Assembly: GCF_910592395.1 (NCBI RefSeq)
Contig: NC_088308.1
Span: 17,871,501-17,935,500 of the forward strand
DNA length: 64,000 bases
Source of the DNA: Lineus longissimus
Lineage: Eukaryota; Nemertea; Pilidiophora; Heteronemertea; Lineidae
Direction: 5' to 3'
This document shows positions 37,553 through 48,800 of the stretch, in pieces; the first letter of the stretch is position 1; each line of letters opens with the position of its first letter. A program made the translations under genes and the position numbers. The notes under the pieces are model-generated. The model searched no databases. It was given only the letters and a program-made list of their open reading frames with translations, and was not told the DNA's origin.

Positions 37553-39532
37553 ACTCAGAGGAACCCTTGTACCCTTACTTGGCCACTCATCCATTTTAAA
37601 GAAGTTCGATTTCCATCACACGGGTGCGACAGGCTTGCAAGCACACCTAAACTACAAGTACCAAACATTTTTCATGAGGACGTTGCTAACCCTGATCAAA
37701 ACGTTACACTAATACAGTGCGAATCGGGTTCTATTACCCGGGCTATTTCACACCAGTTTGTAATCTCAACCTGAGTCAGCCGGAGCTATACTCCCACTTT
37801 TGGTGTCAGATCCTATGAGGAAAGAGTATCCTCATAGCAACAATAGACGTGAAGCATAAAAAGACAAACTTTCCTTTTGAAAGAAAAGAGGTGATAGAAA
37901 ATAGTTGAGGTAGTCCGAGAAGTTATCGAGTCAAGTGTATTGTAATGAACACGCGCCCACAAGCGAAGGCACTCAAAGATCTACAATTAATCAAAGAAAA
38001 AGTTGGGGGAGTAATATCAACTTACCGAAAAATGCCAAGTCAGTTTCCGACCACTTTACCAATACCGCTACCGGAGTCTACGGATTCGATGTCGTAACGC
38101 GATTCTGTGTATAGCCTCCTCCGTGAGAAATGACCAAGATCGTGTCGCCCTGGCGGAGCTTGACTCCAACTGCTCTACTGTCTGATGCTGCTTCGGACCT
38201 TTGTTCATATACCGGCGATCGATCAGAGCGTGTGCCGGAGATTGGCAGAACCGTCAGTGAGGAGCGCACATAGCGCCGTTTCTCAGAACTTCGATCCCGC
38301 GAGATGCGCGCGCGAACAGAGTGTAAACACTGAATCGCCGACAAGGTGATATATAACACAGAGCTTTAGTTCCCGAAAAATGGTCAATCGGGAGACAGTC
38401 GATTTTTATGTTCCGCTGATGTATAAAACTGAATATATCCTTGTTACCTTGTGAGTTAACCACAGTTCATACCTCAGTGTTTCCCGTTGTCATTGTACCG
38501 CCAACAACATCAGATCAGTATACCGAAGTCTTTCAGTAAATAAATCATGAATGCAGCAGCGTTGCTATTCGCGTCAGTGACGGAAAAGGTTGGGGGAAGA
38601 ACGGTTAGTGCTGTCGCTAGAGTAGACAGTGATATATAAAGAATACTAGATGAAGTGGGGGCGCTGATTGGCTGCCTGATTAGAAAGATGTAGGCTAAAC
38701 CTGGTCACGTGGAGTAGCGTGGCTAGGACGCATACTGACACGAATTACAACAAATCAAGCACCGTGCACCGCGAATACGAAATGTTCACAAACTAAAACA
38801 GCCCTTAACTGCATAATATAACACGTGGCAAAATATGAACAGATAGCTGATACGTTATTAGCGCCATTCTTTTTATTTATAATTTTCATAGTGTATCGTT
38901 ATCACATCATTATCACCTTGATTGAGGCATTATGATAGAAATTGCAAAAAGTTCGTTTAGACACGTTATATAACCTCTAAAATGAGCTTTGACCAACCCT
39001 TTTCTGCCCTTTCTATAAATAAACAGTGATAATTAGACGCATTTATCTACGTTTTCGTCACATTATGGCTCCGTGCCAAGTTGATAAACAATGAAAAATG
39101 GGAATACCCCTCATCTCAGCATTTGAGGTGATGTCTGGGAGGTCACCGAATATTCACATTTTAATAATTGATTCCTCAATTTGTCAATAAAATGAAAATT
39201 TACCATGTGATCATAAGGTCTTCTCGAAAAATAAAATCTTAACGCAGAGCAACGACGTGACGGCTTGGACGTTAGCTCAAGAAATGAATAATTTCTATCG
39301 TGGTTTCTGTCGTCGAATGCTGGACTGCCCTCTCGGGATGCTGCGCTAGTAGCCGAATGTGTCTGAAAAAAAATACCTACAACCTTTGTAGAGAATCAAG
39401 CTGAGGGTTGTCATGGAAACGATGACATGGTAAAAACTTTATTTGACTGCGCAATAGGCCTACTGAGTATACATGTATTCATTTTCCCATCGATAGCAAA
39501 CAGGTCAAACCCATGCGCAGTCGCTTAAAACT
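37553..39532. other. Intergenic; no gene recognised
   Basis: A CpG-rich patch at 38090-38340 is open on the - strand (93 residues) and might be a promoter or 5' exon of an unseen gene; I recognise no protein. The rest is AT-rich. Confidence 0.35.
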
Positions 39533-39536
39533 ACAT

Positions 39537-39979
39537 GAGACAAGACCACAATTGATTTTTTAAGCCTTTTAGCAGTTAAATTGTCAATGTTTGACCGCGA
39601 CGCATCAAAGAATGCGTCAAGTAGTGAAACTGAAATTCGGATATGATATACGGGTTAGTCTTGCGAGTAACTGGTGCGATGGAAATTGGTGATTGACCAC
39701 GGAAATTTTTTTATAATCGACAAATTAGATAGACTTTGATATTTCCACTCTTTTCAGCCAACTGGCAGAAAAAACTCAAAACACGCCCCCTATTACCCAA
39801 TTAGCAAAATTCGAAATTAATTTTTTCATCAAATAATTTCTTTATATCTGTAGACTTGCCACAGCAAATATTTTTTCAATATCTCTCCAAATATGTACTT
39901 GAGAGTAAAAAACATGCACTCGTCTAATTGATAGGCCTCGACCCTCCAACCTATGAATATTCATTAGTGGTCTTGTCTC
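39537..39979. mobile_element. 443-bp TIR element, copy 1 of a flanking pair
   Basis: The ends are GAGACAAGACCAC and its exact inverse GTGGTCTTGTCTC. It carries an internal hairpin GACGCAT/ATGCGTC and no coding capacity. The left flank is ACAT (39533-39536) and the right flank AATG (39980-39983). It is identical to copy 2 except for two transitions near the right third. Confidence 0.85.
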
Positions 39980-40528
39980 AATGAAGGTACATTTCAGGGG
40001 TTAACATTTTGAGAATTTTTTCAAACTAATGTAGATGACATCCCACAACTATCCAACAAAGGAAAGTCATATCTGGACATTTTTGGAGAAATGAGAGACA
40101 TTTCAAAGAGTGGTACAACTGTGCCAAAGCGACGAAAGAGGACAAAATCGACAAAAAGTCATGATTTTGCAGCCAACAGCACCAAATTCAAAGACCTACC
40201 CTGGCCAGAATAAGCAAGTTATGGAGCTGAAAATTTAGGATGTGATTTGGGAATATTTTTGCTGCTTAGGGCACAACTTTCAGAATCAAGGCCTAAGTAG
40301 TTTCAAAGAAATTACAAAATGAATGGCAACACAACAATACTTGTAAAAATGAAACCGAACTTAGACCGGGGTTAGGTTGACTCTTATTTGGGTCAAATTA
40401 AGTTTTTTTCTCATTATTTTAGCTTGTTTTGACCTTAAATCATCAGCAATACAATATTCTAAATGAATTAGAGTGATTTGAGCACATTCAAATTTTTCAC
40501 TATATTGACCCAAAATGTAGTGTAAATG
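39980..40528. other. 549-bp segment enclosed by the two 443-bp copies
   Basis: Unique AT-rich DNA that begins and ends with AATG, the 4-mers touching the inner ends of the two copies. It has no open frame of note, no tRNA-complementary primer site after copy 1, and no polypurine tract before copy 2. This argues against a miniature LTR retrotransposon. Confidence 0.6.
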
Positions 40529-40971
40529 GAGACAAGACCACAATTGATTTTTTAAGCCTTTTAGCAGTTAAATTGTCAATGTTTGACCGCGACGCATCAA
40601 AGAATGCGTCAAGTAGTGAAACTGAAATTCGGATATGATATACGGGTTAGTCTTGCGAGTAACTGGTGCGATGGAAATTGGTGATTGACCACGGAAATTT
40701 TTTTATAATCGACAAATTAGATAGACTTTGATATTTCCACTCTTTTCAGCCAACTGGCAGAAAAAACTCAAAACACGCCCCCTATTACCCAATTAGCAAA
40801 ATTCGAAATTAATTTTTTCATCAAATAATTTCTTTATATCTGTAGACTTGCCACAGCAAATATTTTTTTAATACCTCTCCAAATATGTACTTGAGAGTAA
40901 AAAACATGCACTCGTCTAATTGATAGGCCTCGACCCTCCAACCTATGAATATTCATTAGTGGTCTTGTCTC
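40529..40971. mobile_element. 443-bp TIR element, copy 2 of a flanking pair
   Basis: Same orientation as copy 1, with two mismatches in 443 bases. The left flank is AATG (40525-40528) and the right flank ACAT (40972-40975). The superfamily is not assigned; a 4-bp target duplication fits several (for example Ginger, Sola1, Chapaev). Confidence 0.85.
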
Positions 40972-42811
40972 ACATCGTTACATGGCTGCCACAGGCGGGC
41001 CGCCATTTTGTATCTGCCACTGACTCCACGACTCGTGGTGTAGATCACCACTTCATAGGTGCTTGAAGAATACAGAATCATAGCGATCCCAGTCCCGAAG
41101 TGGCGCAGTCACACAGTCGGAAAAATAACACGCGTATCACTCTTTTGATCCAGGGTTATATGTTTTTGTGGGGACTGATGGATCGTCAATGATTCGTCGA
41201 TTCGGATATCATCACTCGCCTGTGCAACATTGGGATCGCACGGTGTAATGGAATTCAGTTTTTGAGGAGAGAACACCCTTCGATCTGCTTGGAGAATTGA
41301 ACAAAGTTATCGCTCAAGGTGCGGCCCCCAGCACCACATCATCATTGACTGAAGGACCGAATGACAGGATCTCAACCCACCGACGCAAATTGAAAGATCA
41401 AATTCTGAGCGGCGTTTCGTTGGTTTATCTTGGTCACGTTTTATCCTTGGAGAATCTAAATATATCCGGTGTTCATTAGGTTCATGATGTATCGAGGAGT
41501 CGACGCATACCGACTTCAATCGGGTCTCAGAAATTGAGATAAGGGCAACTGATTATAGAGCTCGTATAATTTAAAAGGGGTCTGGTGTTCAAATTTGGGA
41601 TTGTTATTGCATGATTGAAGAGTTTCCACTTGACCCTGCAAAGTCAACCAATTTGCGCCAAAACAAGAATTACAGAGCGATGAAATCATGTTTATCTTTA
41701 TCGACCTCTATGTAATGCTATGGTTAACTCGCCAAGGTAGCATGGTAGCTGGTAAACCCCTCAAAACTAAATTATTCTATTTTACAAATAACAACAAACT
41801 GACTATTAGGATACAAAATATACATGGGCAGGTCGTCAGAGGATGGTCACAGTCATACCGTCTAACTGGTCGAAATGGTCGAAATGGTAAGTTTTCCCCT
41901 CAGTCGTGAAAACAAGAATGCATTCGGAATGTATATCTCAAACTAGATGACGACATTTTGAGGATGGTTGATCACATTTTTTCCTGGTCTCCCGGCCTCG
42001 TCTGCAATCCGTCCACATCCAATCATGAATGATAAAAACAAATCACCATCTTCTCAAATATCTATGGTGCACGCTGGTGGGAAATCTTGTCGACAGCCAA
42101 TAATGTAATGAAGCAACAAGTAGTGAGCCTCCATTCATCCCCGCCGCTATGGCGATATATATATGAATGGGAGGTATGTGCTATTTATAGCTGTAGCCTT
42201 GTCGTCGTAGAGATAAGGGGAGTAATTGGGTCAGATATTCGCGAGAAATGAGCATGGCCATGCTGACGACTTAAAAAACGCCGGGCGTGGTTCCTTGTTT
42301 CTGGTGTCCATCACAGGGCAAACCAAAGACTCCACCAAGTGAGAATGATGCGAGTGACTTACGTGGACTCTACCTCTAGCAGAAGATGGAGTTATTATGC
42401 CCGCAATAAGTCAAATTGGCCGGAAACGTAGTGGCACGTTAAAACGCCTACAAGTGCAGGGCAAACGCTGAAGAAGAAAAGGAGGCAACACTGTCTTGCC
42501 ACTGCTCCATTCCGACAACCTCGATGCATACATGAAAAATTAAATTTCATTCCCTCTAAGCATTGTGGATCCCAATTAACCACCTGCTGGCGTCTACGGT
42601 GTCCAATCGAGTCGAAATAGACAATGCATTAAAAAGAAAGACAGTTAACTAATCAAATTCGTCCTCTCGTTGCTCTGCACTGGCATATGACTTGGATGAG
42701 TTATTCTCTAGATAGAGTATTTCTCCTCCGATGCGGCATGAGCGTTTTGCGTGTCACTACGTTTGTACGCCATTTGGGGTTACTGGCCACCCGTTTTTTT
42801 TTTCAATGGCT
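40972..42811. other. Intergenic; possible YY1-type site
   Basis: GGGCCGCCATTTTG near 41000 is a strong YY1-like word in a CpG-containing patch (40995-41130) and could mark a TATA-less promoter on either strand. The following + frame (41297-41479, 60 residues) is unrecognised. Near 41855-41885 the unit TGGTCGAAA is repeated. Confidence 0.35.
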
Positions 42812-43102
42812 TGAGGATCGGCTTAAGGCCTGTCCAATGCAAGCTAGCGTCCACCTGCTGGGTTTGGCCTCTCACTTGCCCTTTAGCATAGACACCACGG
42901 CGCTAGCCCCTATCACGGATTCAAAGGATCAAGCAAGCAAAGTAAAGCAATTTGCTGAGCTACTTGTACATCGAGGAATGAAGGTGTCATTTAAAGTTTT
43001 TACGGAAACTGGACCTTGTTGTAATGTCAGGTTCAGAAAACGCCAGGCTTGAGGAATTGGAAACAGAACTGAAAACAGAAAAATCTTTTGTCGGATGGTG
43101 AC
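42812..43102 (+). pseudogene. Possible broken terminal exon of an unrecognised protein
   Basis: After a T-rich tract and an AG at about 42811, a frame reads through GLASHLPFSIDTTALAPITD and SKDQASKVKQFAELLVHRG to a stop at 43050-43052. In the +1 frame the same region continues as LDLVVMSGSENARLEELETE and then LKTEKSFVGW before a stop near 43102. Both stretches look protein-like (alternating hydrophobic and charged residues), so a single-base frameshift near 43005-43015 is plausible. AATAAA occurs at 43335-43340 and 43367-43372. The segment KVKQFAELLVHRGMKV weakly recalls the first helix of SEFIR/TIR-like folds, but this is a guess. It may equally be chance. Confidence 0.25.
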
Positions 43103-45749
43103 CGATATCTTGACGAGCACTTACATAGTGTACGAGAATTAATGGGGTTATTTATTTTTACCTGACGTACCACATCAGGTATCAGTATTGACTTGGCACA
43201 CCTTATATATGTTGTTTTTGCAATTTTTACTCTTTCAAAATCGAGACTGATGACATCATTTATGTACTGTACCGTATAAATGATTGCTACAAGTGCCCCG
43301 ATCGGCTATTTTTTTTGCTTTTCTTTGCTTTTCCAATAAATGTAGCCCACTTGCTCTTTCCTCATTAATAAACCAGGTTTTTTTCTCCCTCGGTATTGAA
43401 ATCGACAGGACTATAGATCTAAATGTAACTCTTTGCTCGCCAGTAGATTGGATCATACATCCTAAGAGCGCCTATTGATGAATATACGTCATCAGCGACA
43501 TATTGAGCACGCAGCCTAATGTCAAAGTTCCCTTCCTATTCATTTCGATACTAACTATAATAAATTGCATTTTCCAATAATGTGAATGCCCGTTGATTGA
43601 TTACCAAAATAAACACTCTCACCAGGAATTGGCGTCAAGTCAGTCGACCATTTGCTGTAGAGTGAAGTCGTTAAGGGTGATTTCCACGAAAACAAGCAAA
43701 TCCCACTAGAGATGGCCGTTATATGGGACTAAGTCGTCACCGAAGTACAGCCTGGGGTAAATAGGAAGGTTTGCCATGCTTATACGATGGGCTACATGCA
43801 CTAACGACGAAATACGTGGAATGTGAACGGCGGTTTTTCGAGGGTTGCCCGATTCCTCCTTCTACCGAGTATAAAAGCCGATTGACGAGTGTTACGTCAA
43901 TGAATTCGCGCAGGACTTTTTACATAACAGATTTTTACAACACGACTTCGTCGTTCGTCATTCGCAGGGTTGTGAAAACTGCCTATAATACTGCAGACGC
44001 TACATTCCGTTACGATATGTCACACATCCTATCGTACAGAAACCTCGCAATTATTTTCGAAACTCAGCCTGCATTGCCTTTAAAAGATCAATGCACTTTT
44101 TATCGAGTACGGTGTCTATTTTTATGCTGTGCGCTGATTAAGCATTTATCAAAGTTGGCCATTGTCGAGATTGTCTGCGGCAGCGGCGGCGAAGACCGGT
44201 CGGACAAAAAATTAAAGCGTGATAGGTCAGACAGTCCAGCCAAGGAATTCCATTAGGGTGCTGACAAGCGTGGTCTAGCCTACAGTCAACAGAGTCACGT
44301 AATATTTTGTTGCTTCGTGTGTGGAAAATAAGTTCCTGGTTCCATCCATTCTCATTTCTAATTTAAAGAATCACCGCCTGAATATAGCAGCATTTAAAAA
44401 AACGTTGGGTATCACATTGTGGAATACTAAGTATACCTAGCACTAGAATTGAGAAAACAAAAACAAAATCACTCGTCTTACTATTCGCTGAAGATTCGCA
44501 GAGGGAGAATGGTCGTTACTGTCATTCAGTTATCTTCTACAAGGTCACTCATATTTTTTTTGAAAATCTCCATTATCATGATATTGCATTTCTTCAGATA
44601 ACTTATTGACTCGCATCTTTTTCTGTTTTAAGCCGAATCATATGAAATGAATCTCTTTTACAACTGCAAGGAGTTCCCTGGTGATTATTTTTCTTTGGGT
44701 TGAGTTGGGTGATGGGATTTGTTTTTCCTATTCTCAGCATTCCTTCACCTTTGAGAACTTGAAGATTACCAAAACCACGGACTTAGCTCCGTGCCAAGAC
44801 GAAGGAATTCTTCATTGTCGTTATAAGGATAATGTCTTCGCCGATTCATCATACTGCCATCATGGTTATTTTCAAGGTTACCTCAAACCTGTCCTAAAGT
44901 GCATGCTTTTTATGACGTTGATCATGTTATAATAAGCATCGCAAAATATCATCTATACATTTATTGAACGCTTGACTGCATCATATGTGCAGATATTAAT
45001 AGTTCCAAACAACGATAGAAAGCCACGTACGCCATGCTATCGTGAATGTTTAGCCTGCTGGACTTCGGTTTCCGGAATTCCTTGAAATAGTTTTCTGTAC
45101 CGAGAGGCACGGGGAACATTTTTATTATGACGTCATGAAATGGTGTGATGGCGTCATCCTGTCTTTGTCGGAGAAAGCGGGGGTTACGCCTGGATCGATA
45201 GATCATTTTGTGATGAATTTATAGTTGGCCGGGTGATCGCGGATATTGAGCTGCCTTCGCTGGTGAACTTGGTAGTCGCAAAATGTTTTAAATCGGTACG
45301 TTGATCGTATTTACTGGTGGTTCAGGAAAATAGAAATGCATTTACTTCCACATGTATATACACATGGGTGGAGTAAGGCAAGTCTCACCAAAACTGAATG
45401 TAACTGTAGAATTACCTAGACATGTCCAAAACCACCTCACAACACTTGCGGAAATCGTTATTAGTGATCAGCATTTAGTCTGTTGCTACATGAGCAGGCA
45501 CATGGAGGCGAATAGGTGCGTTTTCCTCCTGGTCACCTAACTCCTACATCCAAGTTCTCCCTCTAAATCACAGTTAGCTATATCAATAACATAAACGAAG
45601 TATGCATACTTGACTCAACGAGAATCCACTCGAACTTTAGTGCAAATCCGCCATTGCTGACATCGTTGGTGCCACAAACTTTATCTTTATGTAAGTTTTC
45701 TATTAAATAGCCATAAGAAAGGAAGAAAATCTCCAGCCTAACATAAATA
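43103..45749. other. Intergenic; unrecognised 161-codon frame at 43771-44256 (+)
   Basis: The frame at 43771-44256 shows no known motif. A good TATA box (TATAAAAG, 43870-43877) lies inside it, so if the TATA is real this frame is not the coding start. A TGACGTCA site lies at 45128-45135. Nothing else is supported except the dispersed repeat at 45413-45472. Confidence 0.3.
45413..45472. repeat. Dispersed repeat, copy A (partner near 57801)
   Basis: CATGTCCAAAAC, CCTC-CAACAC, and AATC-TTATTAG-CAGCATTT occur here and at about 57801-57857 in the same order, with about 80% identity over 57 bases. This is a diverged fragment of an interspersed family. Confidence 0.5.
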
Positions 45750-45821
45750 ACCTCTGAGGTTCAACGGTTAGAATGCTAGACTTTCGATCTGGTGGTCACG
45801 GGTTCGACTCCCCATTTTTTT
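45750..45821 (+). pseudogene. tRNA-Glu(UUC)-like pseudogene
   Basis: The D arm (GTTC/GAAT around the AACGG loop), the anticodon stem-loop (CTAGA-CTTTCGA-TCTGG, anticodon TTC) and a perfect B box GGTTCGACTCC are present in tRNA order and spacing. The acceptor stem fails: the 5' side ACCTCTG faces TTTTTTT, and the two outer T-stem pairs are also lost. Position 8 is A instead of T. Internal polymerase III promoter elements are thus retained and followed directly by T runs that would terminate transcription. It could also be a detached tRNA-related SINE head. Confidence 0.65.
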
Positions 45822-48800
45822 CTCTTCTTTTACTTTTTTTATTCATTCATGTATAAACACATAGAAATGAGCCAAGTTTTATACGTATATGTGACCCTAA
45901 ATGAATAGCTGACTAAGGGGTCATAATTGTTTGAATGAATTTCCACTCATCATGATTGCTAAAATGGATGTTCTATCGTTGTTATAATCTCCACGCATCT
46001 TTTGTACTGATACGATTTCACCAGTGTTGATAACAACGCATTTCAACGGATGTTTCTTTTTAGGGGATATTTCGAGAAATCTGTCAGCGTATCTTGTTGC
46101 TAAAATCCGGTCTCGATAACGGGCTAAAAACATTCAACATGTTTTCTAATTGATATCTCTTGTAAAATCTCAACAAACGATTGGAGTAATCTCCAGAGAC
46201 ATGGAATGATGTTGATATTTGAGCACTTAATATTCAACCCAACAACATATTAAATGAGCCGACGACAATATTCATTGGATCTTCAAAGATAACGCGCCAT
46301 CAATCCACAAGGGACGTTCCATAGAAATCCCTGTTGTGATTAACACCTGATTTACAATCCTTGTCATGCTGGTCATGGCTGTATTTCACGGTAAACATGT
46401 TAAATCGCCCAAAACATACCAAATAGGTTTTGTTTGGAAAATTCGCATTCGACAAGCAGAACGAGATTAAAGTGTCCATCTGAGTACGCATATGGCAATG
46501 AAAATCAGGGAATAATTTTTACCCGAAAATCCATCTCTACCAATACGGTATTCAGATCCTCCCGTTCCAGGGAGGGATTGGCGACCCAGTGTTGGTGCAA
46601 TGTATGACCCCGCGCGGAGAAATTGGTCATTCAAGAAGAAAACAGTCCGTCTTATTCTATTACTGGAAACTGTTCACTGAGGGGAACATTTTGAGTAGAT
46701 ATTTTTACATTTCACCTTTTCGCTTTTAATTGCTTATACAGTACATGATATGCCGAGCGACGGATTCTATTCTTCCGTGAGTGGGCCACAGGGTAAACCT
46801 TACAAACGTATTGTAATTTTTTTAAATGAATATCTAGTAATTAATCGATCAGACATTCTTGATACATCACAACCAATTGAACAACAGTAGGCTACGATCT
46901 TTCACCTTCAATTCAAATAATCCTTCCTTGTTACCAGCGGGACATCCATCCTTTTCCCTTTTGACGCTAACATAACCAAATACCTCTTGTTTGCCAAACA
47001 GACTTATAATTTGAACTAAATATTCTCTAAATATAGGTCATAAATGGTAATCTTAGAAGTTAATATTGTAATATTTTCTCAAAGTATAAATGGCTTTTGG
47101 CACATGGCAGTGTTGACCTTAGCTCAAAAGTAAAATACAGCTAAATTTGAGTTCTGATTTCTTTTGATATCAAATAGCTTTTTAGAAATATCTATGACGG
47201 TTTCTGTCGCGATAGCTCCTCTGTATTTCGAATTATGATATTTATAAAGAAGAAAAGTCGATCAAATGTTTTTAAGAACAATGATCAGGTGTCGATAAAA
47301 GTTGAAAAATAAAACTATTATGAAAAATATCGACGAACAGTAAAAATAAGTGATATTTTGCTATGTCCAATTTACTGAATGTCAGCTAAATTTGGCCACC
47401 TCTTACTCCTCCTGTTTCAGTTAAAGTCTTCGGGTGAACTTTTGACTGAAGCAAGAGATTTTCTGTCGGTAAATCAACAATGGGCGTTCCTTTGACATAC
47501 AGTATATCGGGTGGCAAAAAAAAGTCATCATTTCTTAGGACTGATACTTATACGCATTTATATCAAGTTAGTGAAATTCAGCACTCACTACGTGGCGATA
47601 TCTTACGATCCCCCTTTCGTGGAAGATACTTCTGTTACCTTCTTCTGTGTTACCAAACACTACACGTGTATTGTGTATCTTCGTCAAATGGAAAGCATCA
47701 GTTAAGGTGTTTTTAAACAGCATCTCACTTGTCCAAGTTGCGTTTTCAAATACAAATACAGCGCACGGACCCCAATAATCGTTCTTTAGACTGAGAGGTT
47801 TACATTTTGATCCGGGAATAAGAGCGAGAACTCGGTGTCCGGATATCGCGTTGCCTGTTGTCAGAAGTACAATGAAATGTGTCGTAATGTCTGGCATGCC
47901 GTAAAATAATAATAACACAAAATCAACCTGACTTTATGACGTCACAACCAGAAATCGCCTCGTTCTCATTCTCGTTCTCGGATCATCATCAGAACCTCTC
48001 CATTGCCGTAATTCTCCAATATTCACACTGCATCCGATGGTGCCACGACTTTTAACCTTTCGAACGTGTGATTTTTCTCGACACATCCTTCCAGTTGAAT
48101 GGCTACCTATTACCATTGATTCGACTGACACTTATCTCGCTCCCAAGCCGTCGATGGCATTTTCCCCGAGCGGAACGGCCAGGTGAATTTAGCCTCCGTC
48201 AAACCAGTGATACACCGATGACATTTAGATATCGACGGCTCTGATCAGATTTGATTATCAACCTCACCCTAAGGATACCGCATTGCCAAGTGTAATTTTC
48301 GTGTGATTATGTACATAAATTTTGCTACAAGCTAACAGGAAATGTGAGGCGAAGCAAGATATAGTGAACCAGTAAAATAATACTGGGCAGGTCATCAATC
48401 CATCATGAGGTGTTCGAGGTTTTCTAAAATTGTCTCAGTCACTCTGACATTTGCGTTTATAAGTTCTTTTCATCGCTTTTCCACGGTAGCTATATTTGGA
48501 AGCTTTTTCATTGATCAGAATGTGATGGCTATATTGCGACGTGCAAAATCATCATTTGTCACTTTTTCGTTGGCCACGAGTGATGCTGACTACACTTGAC
48601 ATACCCCAGCATTTGTTTGGAATTTTTTAACCGAGTTGTATGTTCATAGACCGTCTCCGTGACTCTCAGTTGACGGGCGAATCGTGTTTTCGTCAACGTC
48701 ATCGAGGCGACAGCTTTAGGATACAGCTAGCAACGGGTGATGTACTAAGAGAAAGCTGACACCAGAGACCAATTTTGAAACCCAAGCTGGCGGCAATGAC

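Noticed and set aside
37294-37774. Overlapping + frames of 90-114 residues
   Set aside because: They run across an inverted-repeat element and show no protein signature.
38078-38463. Possible coding exon on the - strand in a CpG-rich patch
   Set aside because: No family resemblance, no convincing splice context, and Arg/Ser-rich composition typical of CpG-rich DNA.
39537-40971. Miniature LTR retrotransposon (TRIM) reading of the paired 443-bp repeats
   Set aside because: Both repeats have 13-bp perfect TIRs, the TG/CA ends do not hold in copy 2, no primer-binding site or polypurine tract is seen, and the 4-bp flanks fit the TIR boundaries.
42812-43102. SEFIR/TIR domain assignment for the broken exon candidate
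   Set aside because: Only one short helix-like stretch is reminiscent; no signature residues could be confirmed by eye.
43870-43877. TATAAAAG as promoter of the 161-residue frame at 43771-44256
   Set aside because: The box lies inside the frame, downstream of its start, so it cannot be that frame's promoter, and no other protein is recognised downstream.
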